Assembly (NCBI GenBank): GCA_018613055.1
Contig: JAGGQZ010000017.1
Coordinates: 1-64,000, forward strand
Direction: 5' to 3'
Length of the DNA: 64,000 nucleotides
Source of the DNA: Chryseobacterium sp. ISL-80
GTDB lineage: Bacteria; Bacillota; Bacilli; Bacillales; Cytobacillaceae
Shown: one piece after another, positions 36,660 through 45,979 of the stretch
Layout: each line of letters begins with the position of its first letter
Position numbering within the stretch: position 1 is the stretch's first letter
Position numbers and translations under genes: made by a program
Notes under the pieces: generated by a model
Database searches by the model: none
The model's input: the letters and a program-made list of their open reading frames with translations, nothing else
Told to the model about the DNA's origin: nothing

Positions 36660-37346
36660 ATGGAAACCATATTGACTACCATTTTGAGAACCCTTTTAGG
36701 CTTTGGTGTATTATTCCTTCTTACCCGTGTACTTGGCAAAAAGCAGCTCAGCCAGATGACCTTTTTTACTTATATCACCGGAATTGCTCTGGGAAATATA
36801 GCCGGTGATATGGTAGTGCATAGAGATATTAAATTAATTGATGGTGTTACTGGTTTGGCGCTCTGGGCCTTTTTAACGCTGACCATTGAATACATCGCTC
36901 TTAAATCGCCTAAAGCGAGAATTTTGCTGGACGGTGAACCGACCATCATTATCAAACAGGGAAAAATAAATGAAAAAGCAATGAAGTCCAATAAGCTAAA
37001 TATGGATGACCTTACCATGCTGCTAAGAATCAAAAATGTATTTTCGATAAAAGAAGTCGATTATGCAATCCTTGAACCAAATGGACAAATCAGTGTTTTA
37101 AAGAAAGTGGAATTTGAAAACGTTATTAATAAAAATGCTGGTATCCCCCTTACACCACGAACATTCTTGCCTTCGGAATTAGTTGTCGACGGCCGTATCG
37201 TTAAAAAGAATCTGAAGGAGTTAAGCTTGAGTGAAGACTGGCTGGCAAATGAATTAAAAAAGAAAGGGATCAATCGGCTGGAGGATGTCTTTTATGCTGA
37301 GCTCGAGAGTGATGGAACAGTAGTTGCAGAACAACGCTCTAAATAA
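36660..37346 (+). CDS. DUF421 (YetF-type) membrane protein
   Basis: A 228-residue paralogue of the product of 11151-11750. Three N-terminal membrane helices contain GKKQLSQMTFFTYITGIALGN. The tandem C-terminal DUF421 beta domains carry ILEPNGQISVLKK and AELESDGTVV. The length fits full YetF/YdfR-like proteins, which accumulate in spores in B. subtilis. Function unsettled. The start ATG 36660 has AAGGAG just upstream. Confidence 0.85.
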   Translation: METILTTILRTLLGFGVLFLLTRVLGKKQLSQMTFFTYITGIALGNIAGDMVVHRDIKLIDGVTGLALWAFLTLTIEYIALKSPKARILLDGEPTIIIKQGKINEKAMKSNKLNMDDLTMLLRIKNVFSIKEVDYAILEPNGQISVLKKVEFENVINKNAGIPLTPRTFLPSELVVDGRIVKKNLKELSLSEDWLANELKKKGINRLEDVFYAELESDGTVVAEQRSK

Positions 37347-37380
37347 CCATCCCATCACGTGATGGGAGGTTTTTTATTTT
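37345..37380 (+). terminator. Terminator after the DUF421 gene
   Basis: ACC-a-TCCCATCAC and GTGATGGGA-GGT pair, then T6ATTTT. Confidence 0.8.
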
Positions 37381-37480
37381 ACTATGCCTTTGTTCCGTGT
37401 AAGCTCATACTCTTTTACTTTACATCTCTTTCTATTAAAATGAGTTCAGATATCATATTAACTTTTCAAGGAGAGCGGGT

Positions 37481-39217
37481 ATGTTTGAATTACTCATCAC
37501 AATGCTCGAGCGTCTCGGCATCATTGTGACAATCGCCTTCATTTTAACAAGATTCCGCTTTTTCCGGGGTTTGATTTACCATGATTCGCTGAACCGCCGG
37601 CAGCAATATTTTGCGATTATCTTCTTTGGATTTTTCGGAATCATTGGTACATATTCAGGCATGAGCTTCTCTACTGATAACCTGCAGTTCAACCCATGGG
37701 CTGCGGATCTTGCTTCAGATGAGGCGATTGCCAATTCGCGTGTCATCGGCATTGTCATCGCCGGATTGCTTGGCGGCTACAAGGTTGGGATTGGCGCGGG
37801 GCTTATTGCAGGGCTGCATCGTTTTACGCTTGGCGGCTTTACTGCTCTTGCCTGCGGACTTGCGGCAATCGTTGCCGGCGTCATTTCCGGCCGTTTTCAA
37901 AAAAAGAAAAACAATATCAACCTGAGAACAGCCTTCCTTGTCGGGGCCATTGCCGAGACGGTGCAAATGATGATCATCCTCTTGATCGCGAAGCCTTATC
38001 ATCAGGCGCAAACTCTCGTTGAAATCATTGGTGTCCCGATGATCCTGGCGAATGGACTTGGCTCTGCCCTATTTTTAATGGTCATAAAGAATGTTGTTTC
38101 CGAAGAAGAAAAGACAGGAGCGTTGCTTGCCCAGAAAACGCTGCGGATTGCTGATCAGACACTTGCGTACTTACGCAAGGGCATCAATCCGGATTCAGCC
38201 CGGGCAGTCTGCCAGATACTACATAATGAAGTCCAGACAAGCGCGGTTGCGATGACGAATAAGACGGAAATTCTGGCCCATATCGGCCTGGCGGATGACC
38301 ATCACCGTTCAACCAGCCCGATTCAGACCCAGATTACCCGAGATGTGCTGAAAAGCGGAAAAATGGTCGTTGCCAATGATGAGACGATCCACTGCCGGGA
38401 TCAGAGCTGCCCGCTTGGCGCGGCGGTGATTGCCCCGTTGAAGCATCGTGATGAAACGATTGGCACCCTTAAGTTTTATTTTAAATCGGAAAAAGAAATC
38501 ACCAATGTTGTCATTGAATTGATTTCCGGACTGAGCAACCTGCTCAGCAACCAGCTCGAATCCGCCGAAGCGGAAAAAGCTTATCAGCTTGCCAAGGAAG
38601 CCGAGGTAAAGGCCCTTCAGGCCCAAATCAGCCCGCACTTCCTTTTCAACTCAATGAATGTCATAACTTCGCTGATCAGGATTGACCCGAATAAAGCGAG
38701 GACGCTTCTTGTTTCGCTTTCCCATTTCCTGCGTCAGAACCTGAATGCCACCACAGTCACGACGACCACACTTGAACAGGAATTGCGTCATGTGAAAGCC
38801 TATCTATCCATTGAAGAGGCTCGTTTTGTGGAAAAGCTGAAGGTTACTTATGATATTGAGGATGACGCCCTGCTTGTAAAAATCCCGCCGCTGACATTGC
38901 AGCCGATCGTCGAAAACGCAGTGAAGCACGGCATAAAAAATATGGACCAGGATTGCCACATCCATATCTCCATCCAAAAAGGGCAGAATGGGACAATTGT
39001 GTCTGTTGAAGATAATGGGCAGGGAATGGACAAGGAACGAATGGAGCAACTGGGAAAGCGGATGATTGAATCTGATACAGGAAGCGGGATTGCCCTTTTC
39101 AACGTCAATAGAAGGCTTGCGATGAACTTTGGGGAAGAATCCTCCTTGAGGATCGCCAGCGAACCTGGAAAAGGCACAAAGATTTCTTTTACGATTCCAC
39201 AAGTGGAGGAACGATAG
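37481..39217 (+). CDS. lytS: LytS-type sensor histidine kinase
   Basis: A 578-residue kinase. The 5TM-5TMR_LYT sensor module (about residues 1-205, five to six helices) is followed by a GAF-like domain (about 225-360) and a His_kinase domain with QAQISPHFLFNSMNVI (His near 388). A HATPase_c domain holds DNGQGMDKE and GSGIALFNVNRRL. In Bacillus, LytS senses extracellular pyruvate and partners LytT. Its stop abuts the regulator start. RBS AAGGAG precedes ATG 37481. Confidence 0.92.
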   Translation: MFELLITMLERLGIIVTIAFILTRFRFFRGLIYHDSLNRRQQYFAIIFFGFFGIIGTYSGMSFSTDNLQFNPWAADLASDEAIANSRVIGIVIAGLLGGYKVGIGAGLIAGLHRFTLGGFTALACGLAAIVAGVISGRFQKKKNNINLRTAFLVGAIAETVQMMIILLIAKPYHQAQTLVEIIGVPMILANGLGSALFLMVIKNVVSEEEKTGALLAQKTLRIADQTLAYLRKGINPDSARAVCQILHNEVQTSAVAMTNKTEILAHIGLADDHHRSTSPIQTQITRDVLKSGKMVVANDETIHCRDQSCPLGAAVIAPLKHRDETIGTLKFYFKSEKEITNVVIELISGLSNLLSNQLESAEAEKAYQLAKEAEVKALQAQISPHFLFNSMNVITSLIRIDPNKARTLLVSLSHFLRQNLNATTVTTTTLEQELRHVKAYLSIEEARFVEKLKVTYDIEDDALLVKIPPLTLQPIVENAVKHGIKNMDQDCHIHISIQKGQNGTIVSVEDNGQGMDKERMEQLGKRMIESDTGSGIALFNVNRRLAMNFGEESSLRIASEPGKGTKISFTIPQVEER

Positions 39218-39949
39218 ATGGACAATAGTATTCGGACATTGATAGCAGATGATGAAATGTACAGCCGGGATGAACTGAAGCATTTACTGAAGTCCTTTCC
39301 TTCCATCCAGGTTGTCGGAGAAGCAGAGACCGGTGAAGCCGCAGTCGTCAAAGCCCTGCACCTCCACCCCGATGTGGTATTCCTTGATGTTGAAATGCCA
39401 AAGATGACCGGAATGGAAGCCGCTAAATCGCTGATGGCTTTAAAAAAAGCGCCATTGATCGTTTTTGCTACCGCATATCCGCAATTTGCCGCTGAGGCGT
39501 TTCGATATGAAGCGGTTGATTACTTGCTGAAGCCGTATGACGAGAACCAGCTGAACGAAACCATCCTCAGAATCGAGAAGCATTTCCTCCAGCCGACCGG
39601 GCAAGAGGCAGGAAAACCATCTGGCAAGCTCGCCGTTGAAGGAGATGGCGAAATTTTTTATCTTGAGCCAAAAGATATCCTTTATATTTCCCGGGAAGAG
39701 AAATTTTCAAAAATCGTAACGGAAGCAAAAGAGTATGAAACAAAGACTCCATTAAAGGATCTTGAAAGCCGGCTCCTTCCCTATTCCTTTTTCCGTATCC
39801 ATAAAAGCTATCTTGTGAACCTGGAATATGTCACCCGGCTCACCCCCTGGTTCAACGGCGCCTATCAGCTTGAAATCAAGGGCCGGAATGAAATGCTGTC
39901 AGTGAGCCGGAATTATGTTAAGGCATTAAGGACCCAGCTTGAACTATAA
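39218..39949 (+). CDS. lytT: LytT-type response regulator (LytTR)
   Basis: A 243-residue regulator. The receiver domain has acidic residues DDE (about 10-12), the phospho-acceptor Asp in VVFLDVEMPK (near 55) and a conserved Lys in LLKPYD. The LytTR DNA-binding domain (about 140-240) holds LYISREEKFSKIVT and RIHKSYLVNLEYV. It probably activates cstA immediately downstream, as LytTR regulators do for pyruvate transporters. It starts at the base after the lytS stop. Confidence 0.92.
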   Translation: MDNSIRTLIADDEMYSRDELKHLLKSFPSIQVVGEAETGEAAVVKALHLHPDVVFLDVEMPKMTGMEAAKSLMALKKAPLIVFATAYPQFAAEAFRYEAVDYLLKPYDENQLNETILRIEKHFLQPTGQEAGKPSGKLAVEGDGEIFYLEPKDILYISREEKFSKIVTEAKEYETKTPLKDLESRLLPYSFFRIHKSYLVNLEYVTRLTPWFNGAYQLEIKGRNEMLSVSRNYVKALRTQLEL

Positions 39950-39962
39950 ACACGCACTGTTC

Positions 39963-39992
39963 AAAAAGCATCAGATCAGATGCTTTTTTGCA
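39963..39992 (+). terminator. Terminator after lytST
   Basis: AAAAAGCATC and GATGCTTTTT pair around AGATCA (39963-39988), followed by a T. Confidence 0.8.
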
Positions 39993-40093
39993 TTTTAATA
40001 GAATCAGGATGCATCTAAATCGACAAATTCTGCACTTCAAGCCCATATTCCTGCATCTTGTTCACAAAACCGCCACATGAAACCGTTTTCTTT

Positions 40094-40116
40094 TATAATG
40101 ATTGCAAACGCATACA
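40094..40116 (+). promoter_or_regulatory. cstA promoter -10 and candidate cre site
   Basis: TATAAT (40094-40099) is a perfect -10 without a good -35 at 17 bp, which fits an activator-dependent promoter. TGCAAACGCATACA (40103-40116) matches the CcpA cre consensus at 12 of 14 positions and overlaps the expected start site, so glucose repression by CcpA is plausible. A loose pair TCTGCACTTCA / CCTGCATCTTG about 21 bp apart near 40030-40061 could be a LytT site, but I cannot confirm it. Confidence 0.5.
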
Positions 40117-40138
40117 TTAAAACTCAAGGAGGTTTCCT

Positions 40139-41590
40139 ATGTATACCTTTCTAGCTGGTATTGCACTTTTAATCATTGGATATTTTACGTATGGAAAGTT
40201 TGTAGAAAAGGTTTTCGGCGTGAACGAGGGTCGTTCCACTCCGGCTTATACACATAAGGATGATGTTGACTATGTGCCAATGTCGACAGCAAAGAACTCA
40301 CTGATCCAACTTCTCAACATCGCTGGTGTCGGACCGATTTTCGGACCGATCATGGGTGCTTTATATGGACCGGTCGCTTTCCTTTGGATCGTTCTTGGCG
40401 CAATCTTCGCCGGTGCTGTCCATGACTACCTCACAGGGATGATTTCCATCCGCAACCGAGGTGCCCACCTTCCTGAACTTGCAGGAAAATTCCTTGGCAA
40501 GGTGATGAAACACGTTGTCAATGCATTCGCGGTGCTTCTTTTGCTTTTGGTTGGTACCGTGTTCGTCACAGCTCCTGCTGGTTTGCTTCATACTTTGATG
40601 GACGGTAAGGTAACAATGGGTATCATCGTTGCTGCAATTTTTGTTTACTATATTTTAGCGACTTTGCTTCCTGTAGATAAAATCATTGGCCGCTTGTATC
40701 CAATCTTCGGCGCATTGCTTTTGATCAGTGCGGTTGGAGTAGGCGCCATGCTGGTGATTACAGGTGCACCAATTCCTGAATTATCATTAACGAATTTCCA
40801 TCCTGATAATGCAGCGATTTTCCCGCTGTTATTTTTAACAATCTCTTGCGGAGCGCTGTCAGGTTTCCATGCAACACAAACACCAATCATTTCACGTACT
40901 ACACAAAATGAAAAACAAGGACGCAAGATTTTCTACGGCATGATGATCGCTGAAGGTGTGATCGCGATGATCTGGGCTGCTGCTGCAATGAGCTTGTTCG
41001 ATGGCTACAATGGCCTGAACGATATGTTGGCAAACGGCGGACCTGCTGCGATCGTAAGCGAAGCTTCCACATTGATGCTTGGCGCAATCGGCGGAACACT
41101 TGCTGTACTAGGTGTAATCGTACTGCCTATCACTTCTGGTGATACTGCATTCCGAAGTGCACGTATGATCATTGCTGACTACTTTAATTTTTCTCAAAAG
41201 AAATTCACTAGCCGTCTTTGGATCGCTGTTCCGTTATTCGTTATCTCTTTCGCACTGACAAAAGTAGATTTCACAATACTATGGAGATACTTCTCCTGGG
41301 CTAACCAGTCAACTGCAGTCATCGCGCTGTGGGTTGGTGCCATGTACCTGTTCATCGCCAAGAAGAACTACTGGATCGCAATGATTCCTGGCATGTTCAT
41401 GACAGCGGCTGTCACATCTTATATCCTTAATGCACAAATCGGATTCGGTCTGTCTCTGACAATTTCCAATATCGGTGCGCTAATCGTCACAGCTGTCATC
41501 ACGGTCATGTTCTTCAACGCTGCGAAAAAAGCACGAGCTAAGAACATCCCGCTTGATGAAGACATCTCCAACTATAACAGGGTGGCGTAA
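40139..41590 (+). CDS. cstA: CstA-family transporter (carbon starvation protein, likely pyruvate uptake)
   Basis: A 483-residue membrane protein with about 13-14 helices. CstA signatures include GPIFGPIMGALYGP, GAVHDYLTGMISIRNRG, SGFHATQTPIISRT and the late ITSGDTAFRSARMI. This is the short Bacillus form without the long C-terminal part of E. coli CstA. Family members import pyruvate or peptides on carbon limitation. The neighbouring LytST pair supports pyruvate. RBS AAGGAGG precedes ATG 40139. Confidence 0.9.
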   Translation: MYTFLAGIALLIIGYFTYGKFVEKVFGVNEGRSTPAYTHKDDVDYVPMSTAKNSLIQLLNIAGVGPIFGPIMGALYGPVAFLWIVLGAIFAGAVHDYLTGMISIRNRGAHLPELAGKFLGKVMKHVVNAFAVLLLLLVGTVFVTAPAGLLHTLMDGKVTMGIIVAAIFVYYILATLLPVDKIIGRLYPIFGALLLISAVGVGAMLVITGAPIPELSLTNFHPDNAAIFPLLFLTISCGALSGFHATQTPIISRTTQNEKQGRKIFYGMMIAEGVIAMIWAAAAMSLFDGYNGLNDMLANGGPAAIVSEASTLMLGAIGGTLAVLGVIVLPITSGDTAFRSARMIIADYFNFSQKKFTSRLWIAVPLFVISFALTKVDFTILWRYFSWANQSTAVIALWVGAMYLFIAKKNYWIAMIPGMFMTAAVTSYILNAQIGFGLSLTISNIGALIVTAVITVMFFNAAKKARAKNIPLDEDISNYNRVA

Positions 41591-41592
41591 CG

Positions 41593-41748
41593 ATGAGCGG
41601 ATGCTGCAGTCCTGAATACCGCAAGACAGTCAATGAGAAAGAAGAACAAGTCAACAGTAAAGGGAAAGAACAGCTTCCCCTTATTGCCAAAATCATCATT
41701 GTCCTTATTATTGCAGGAGGTCTGCTGGCAGCCATCCTTGCAAATTAG
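41593..41748 (+). CDS. Small CstA-linked membrane protein (51 aa)
   Basis: ATG 41593 lies 2 nt after the cstA stop and encodes MSGCCSPEYRKTVNEKEE, a lysine-rich linker and one C-terminal membrane helix (IAKIIIVLIIAGGLLAAILAN), ending at TAG 41748 just before a strong terminator. Position implies cotranslation with cstA and possibly an accessory subunit, as tiny partners occur beside other CstA/BtsT carriers. The twin cysteines at residues 4-5 could bind metal or be lipidated, though there is no lipobox. Confidence 0.72.
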   Translation: MSGCCSPEYRKTVNEKEEQVNSKGKEQLPLIAKIIIVLIIAGGLLAAILAN

Positions 41749-41753
41749 GTCAA

Positions 41754-41792
41754 AAAAGTGCACGCTTACATTAGGCGTGCACTTTTATTTAG
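41754..41792 (+). terminator. Terminator of the cstA operon
   Basis: AAAAGTGCACGC (41754-41765) and GCGTGCACTTTT (41775-41786) form a perfect 12-bp stem, followed by ATTT. Confidence 0.85.
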
Positions 41793-41809
41793 TCAGGAGG
41801 TTAAAAAAT

Positions 41810-42733
41810 ATGAAAATATTAATTGTTGGTGCAGGCGCAATCGGCGGCTATTTCGGCGGAAGGCTCCTTGAAAAAGGAGCAGACGTGACATTTCTTGTGC
41901 GTGAAAGAAGGCAGAAGCAGCTTAAGGAAAACGGTCTGGTTGTTTCCAGCATCCACGGCGATCTGCATTTTCCTGACCCGCAGACAATTGGATCAGAATC
42001 GCAAGCTGAGCCGTATGATGTCATTCTCGTTTCAACCAAGTCCTATCATTTGGGTGGCGCGATTGAAAGCATTCGTCCATTTGTTGGCGACAGGACGATG
42101 ATTCTCCCTTTGCTGAACGGAATTGCCCATCTTGAAGCTTTAACCGAAGCTTTCGGACCGGAAAAGGTGATCGGAGGGCTATGTTTTATCGAAACAACGC
42201 TGGATGAAAGCGGCAAGGTGATTCAAACCAGCCCGATTCAGGATTTGGTTTTTGGGGAACGAAATGGGGAGCGTTCAGAAAGAATCTTACAGCTCCATGC
42301 TGCTTTTGATGGCACGAAGGCTAACTTCCGTCTTTCTGAAAAAATCGAACAGGAAATGTGGCAGAAATATTTATTCATCACATCGTTAAGCGGCATTACC
42401 TCACTTTTCAGGTCCCCGATCGGCCCCATTCGAGATCAAACGCAGGGAGCGGAAACGGTCAAACGCCTGCTGCATGAGACGGTCGAAATTATGACAGCGA
42501 TTGGTGCCCCACTTTCAGAAGGGGCTACGGATGCGACATGGAACAGGCTGAACGAAATTGGCCACGGCATGAAGTCCTCCCTACAGCGTGATATGGAAAA
42601 ATCACTCCCGACAGAAGGAGACCACCTGTTTGGCTTTTTGCTGAAGAAGGCAGCCGAGCTTCGGATGGACGCACCTACACTGGCTGCTGTTTATGCGAAT
42701 GTTGATATTTACGATAGTATGCTCACCTCATGA
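41810..42733 (+). CDS. Ketopantoate reductase family protein (PanE/ApbA-like)
   Basis: A 307-residue NADPH-dependent reductase. The Rossmann motif ILIVGAGAIGGYFGGRL opens the protein, and the C-terminal helical domain has the family's KYLFITSLSGIT-type region with the conserved lysine. True PanE reduces 2-dehydropantoate for coenzyme A synthesis, but many paralogues exist and no other pan gene is here, so the symbol is withheld. The real start is ATG 41810, after AGGAGG; upstream open frame is non-coding. Confidence 0.82.
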   Translation: MKILIVGAGAIGGYFGGRLLEKGADVTFLVRERRQKQLKENGLVVSSIHGDLHFPDPQTIGSESQAEPYDVILVSTKSYHLGGAIESIRPFVGDRTMILPLLNGIAHLEALTEAFGPEKVIGGLCFIETTLDESGKVIQTSPIQDLVFGERNGERSERILQLHAAFDGTKANFRLSEKIEQEMWQKYLFITSLSGITSLFRSPIGPIRDQTQGAETVKRLLHETVEIMTAIGAPLSEGATDATWNRLNEIGHGMKSSLQRDMEKSLPTEGDHLFGFLLKKAAELRMDAPTLAAVYANVDIYDSMLTS

Positions 42734-42742
42734 AAAACATAA

Positions 42743-42797
42743 ATGCCTGAATCTATGAGTTTCCCCTGGTAACTTCATAGATTCAGGCATTTTTTTA
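42743..42797. terminator. Bidirectional terminator between converging genes
   Basis: A perfect 16-bp stem ATGCCTGAATCTATGA (42743-42758) and TCATAGATTCAGGCAT (42775-42790), then T7 on the + strand. Confidence 0.88.
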
Positions 42798-43853
42798 ATA
42801 TATCTTTGCTTTTTCATGCCCTGTCAGCACTCTCAAGGCACCCAATGCCAGGGCTTCCATTTCTGCTTCACCCGGGATGACAAATACTTCACCTATGAAA
42901 CTCACTTTCTCGCGGATCCAATCTGTGATCATTCCTGATTGGGAGATGCCTCCTGTAAGAATGATGCCGTCTACCTTCCCATCCAAAACGGTTGCCATTG
43001 CCCCGATTTCTTTGCCGATCTGATGGACCATTGCCTTCAATACAAGTTTCGCTTCCGGATCCCCTGTCTGTATTCGCTCTTGTATTTCAATGACGTTTTT
43101 TGTACCCAGATAGGAAAAAATCCCGCCCTGCTTGGTCATCCGCTGGATCAGTTCCTTTTCACTGTATTTCCCTGAAAAACAAAGCTGGACAAGCTGCTTT
43201 GCCGGCAGTCCGCCAGCCCGCTCCGGAGAGAATGGACCCTCGTTTTCAGCATTGTTCACATCGATCATCCTGCCGCCCTTTAACGCTGCAACCGATATGC
43301 CACCGCCGAGATGCGCGGCAATAAAACTTGTATCAGCTAATTCCTTCCCTAGCCCAGCTGCAATTTTGCGTGATGCTGCCTTGATGTTGAGCGCATGGAC
43401 GTGGCTCTTTCTTTCAATATCTGCAAGACCGGAAACCCTCGCTTCATCAATCAATTCATCCACTCCGACAGGGTCGACGATAAAGGCGGGCAGATGATAT
43501 TCTCTGGCTATTTCAGCAGCGATGATGGCCCCGAGATTGGATGCATGATTGCCATATTTTCCTGAACGCGCATCTTCCAACAGGTTATCATCCACAAGAT
43601 AGGTCCCGCTGCTCATCGGCTTCAGCATTCCTCCCCGGCCAACGACAGCGTCCAGTGAGGAAAGCTTGAAATCCCGTTTTCCCAGTACCCTCATAATGGC
43701 TTCAAGCCGATATGGAAGCTGCGCTGTCAGATCCGCCAGCTTCATGAGTTCAGCATCGTCATGCCGAATATTCTCCACAAACTGCAATTTTTCATATTCA
43801 TAAACAGCCAGTTTCGTAGAGGTCGATCCAGGGTTAATACCTAAAACATTCAT
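42795..43853 (-). CDS. buk: Butyrate kinase
   Basis: A 352-residue ASKHA-fold kinase converting butyryl or branched-chain acyl phosphate plus ADP to the acid and ATP. GINPGSTSTKLAVY is the N-terminal phosphate motif. VVGRGGMLKP and HLGGGISVAA bind phosphate groups, and GGISQS is the adenosine motif. It follows ptb and bcd as in Bacillus branched-chain acid degradation, but no lpdV/bkd genes follow it. Confidence 0.92.
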   Translation of the reverse strand: MNVLGINPGSTSTKLAVYEYEKLQFVENIRHDDAELMKLADLTAQLPYRLEAIMRVLGKRDFKLSSLDAVVGRGGMLKPMSSGTYLVDDNLLEDARSGKYGNHASNLGAIIAAEIAREYHLPAFIVDPVGVDELIDEARVSGLADIERKSHVHALNIKAASRKIAAGLGKELADTSFIAAHLGGGISVAALKGGRMIDVNNAENEGPFSPERAGGLPAKQLVQLCFSGKYSEKELIQRMTKQGGIFSYLGTKNVIEIQERIQTGDPEAKLVLKAMVHQIGKEIGAMATVLDGKVDGIILTGGISQSGMITDWIREKVSFIGEVFVIPGEAEMEALALGALRVLTGHEKAKIY

Positions 43854-43870
43854 TGATCTTCACCTATCCT

Positions 43871-44791
43871 TCATACGCTGACCGTTGAATTTGAAGCAGC
43901 AACAACTGCCAGGGCAATAGAAGCTAATTTTGCCTCAGCTGAATCTGACCGTGAGTTCAAGACCAATGGCACCCTGGCGCCAAGTACGATTCCCGCCATC
44001 GTTCCCCTGGCGAAATACGTTATCGCCTTTCCAAGGAAATTGCCCGCCTCAATGGTTGGTACAATCAGCAAGTCTGCCCTCCCGCCAAGTTCACTGTCCA
44101 GCTTTTTGTGCAAAAGTGATTCCCTGCTGATCGCCAGGTCCAATGGAAGCGGTCCTTCGATCAGCAGCGGCTGGCTGGATTCTTTTTTTATCAGGATGGC
44201 CAGTTCGTCTGCCTCCACGGTAACAGGCATTGTCTCGCTGACACGTTCATTCGCTGCCAGAATGGCAACACGCGGCTGGTCCACGCCAATCCTCGCGAGA
44301 AACTCGACTCCATTCAGGATGATCTGCTTTTTTTGCTGAAAATTTGGGGCTATATTGATGCCGCCATCTGTCATGCAAATCAACCTTTCACTTCCCGGTA
44401 TATCAAACACTGAAAGATGGCTGATCACTCGGTCTGTTTTTAAATGGAGACCCTTGTCCAGCACTCCTTTTAAAAATGGCGTACTGTTCAAAAACCCTTT
44501 CATGATTGCCTGAACATGCCCATCGCTCGCCTGCTTAGCAGCGATGTAGGCATTCTCCTTTTCTGTATAGGCAGGATAGACAGGAAAGTCCTCTACTGAA
44601 AAATCAAGTTCCCTTGCCAGCTCAAAGATTTTTTGCGGGTCGCCGACGAGGTATGGTTCAATGATTCCCAGCTCGAAGGCCTCCTTGACAGCGACTAGCA
44701 CATCGCTGTCATGGGCAGCCGCGATGCTCATTTTTACCGGCGGTCTTGTCTGTGCTGCGGCAATGACCTCCTTAAAGCTTCGATAGCGCAT
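43871..44791 (-). CDS. ptb: Phosphate butyryltransferase
   Basis: A 306-residue PTA/PTB-family enzyme exchanging CoA for phosphate on butyryl or branched-chain acyl-CoA. The C-terminal half carries ADLLIVPTIEAGNFLGKAI and ARVPLVLNSRSDSAEAKL, diagnostic of the family. CAGGAGG precedes ATG 44791. It sits 18 nt from bcd upstream and from buk downstream, clearly one operon. Confidence 0.92.
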   Translation of the reverse strand: MRYRSFKEVIAAAQTRPPVKMSIAAAHDSDVLVAVKEAFELGIIEPYLVGDPQKIFELARELDFSVEDFPVYPAYTEKENAYIAAKQASDGHVQAIMKGFLNSTPFLKGVLDKGLHLKTDRVISHLSVFDIPGSERLICMTDGGINIAPNFQQKKQIILNGVEFLARIGVDQPRVAILAANERVSETMPVTVEADELAILIKKESSQPLLIEGPLPLDLAISRESLLHKKLDSELGGRADLLIVPTIEAGNFLGKAITYFARGTMAGIVLGARVPLVLNSRSDSAEAKLASIALAVVAASNSTVSV

Positions 44792-44809
44792 CTTCTCACC
44801 TCCTGTTGC

Positions 44810-45886
44810 TTATCCTCTGTATTTGCTCTGGATCCTGCTGATCTTTTCAATCTTCTCTTCTACTAATATATTTGCAGCTTTATACGTTGGTATATCGTGA
44901 TTTTTGGCGATTTTGTAGATTTTCCCGAGGATGTCATAGATCATGCTTGCATTCTTGAATGCACGGTCCTTGCTGTACTCATGCAATTCATCCGCAACCT
45001 GGATCAGCCCGCCAGCATTTGCGACATAGTCGGGTGCATACAGGATTCCCTTATGATGCAGCATGTCGCCGTGCCGTTCTTCCGCCAGTACATTGTTCGC
45101 AGCACCGGCGACTCCCAGGCATTTCAGCTTTGGAATCGTGATGTCATTGATCACAGCACCAAGAGCATTCGGCGAAAAAACATCGCATTCAACGGTGTAA
45201 ATGTCCAAAGGTTCAACTGTCTCAATATCCGGATATTGCTCTAAAACTTCTTTTACATTTTCCTCAAAAATATCTGTGACGACCAGGTTTGCTCCTTCTC
45301 CATGAAGATGCCCCACCAGGAAGCGACCAACCTTGCCAAGTCCCTGCACGGCAATTTTGCGCCCCGCCAGTGAATCTGTACCGAAGATCTCTTTTGCGGT
45401 CGCTTTGATTGCCTTCCACACTCCATAGGCCGTGATGATGGCAGAGTTGCCGCTGCCGCCATATTCTTCCGGCAGGCCAACCAGATAGGAAGTTTGCTTT
45501 GAAGCAGACACGAAATCCATGCCAACTGTTCCCACATCTGTCCCGGTGTAAAAACGTCCCTTCAATGTTTCGACGAACGAGCCAAAAGCCTGGAAAAGCT
45601 CATCCGATTTTTCGGACTTGGGATCGCCGATGATGACAGCCTTCCCGCCCCCGTAGGTCACTCCTGAAACACCGCATTTATAGGTCATCCCTTTAGAAAG
45701 ACGCAGTACATCCCGCAGTGCTTCATCGGTCGACTCATAATCCCACATCCGGCAGCCGCCCAGTGCCGGGCCAAGAGTCGTATCGTGGATCGCAACAATC
45801 GATTTTAGACCGGTGGCTTTGTCATAATTGAAAATCACCTGTTCATGGCCCTGATTCTTCATTTCTTCAAAAAGATCAAGCACCAT
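44810..45886 (-). CDS. bcd: Leucine (branched-chain amino acid) dehydrogenase
   Basis: A 358-residue NAD-dependent Glu/Leu/Phe/Val dehydrogenase that deaminates leucine, valine and isoleucine to keto acids. The substrate domain holds LGPALGGCRMW and SKGMTYKCGVSGVTYGGGKAVI with both catalytic lysines. The NAD domain holds VQGLGKVGRFL. It starts at ATG 45886 with CGGAGG 8-9 nt upstream. The operon promoter region has a cre-like dyad at 45980. Confidence 0.92.
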   Translation of the reverse strand: MVLDLFEEMKNQGHEQVIFNYDKATGLKSIVAIHDTTLGPALGGCRMWDYESTDEALRDVLRLSKGMTYKCGVSGVTYGGGKAVIIGDPKSEKSDELFQAFGSFVETLKGRFYTGTDVGTVGMDFVSASKQTSYLVGLPEEYGGSGNSAIITAYGVWKAIKATAKEIFGTDSLAGRKIAVQGLGKVGRFLVGHLHGEGANLVVTDIFEENVKEVLEQYPDIETVEPLDIYTVECDVFSPNALGAVINDITIPKLKCLGVAGAANNVLAEERHGDMLHHKGILYAPDYVANAGGLIQVADELHEYSKDRAFKNASMIYDILGKIYKIAKNHDIPTYKAANILVEEKIEKISRIQSKYRG

Positions 45887-45979
45887 TTTCTGTTCCTCCG
45901 TTAGCAACACAAACATCCCCTCCCGTAATCGGACCTGGCAAAGCTGTGTTTATCTGCAGGATGTATCCAGATCTTAAAA

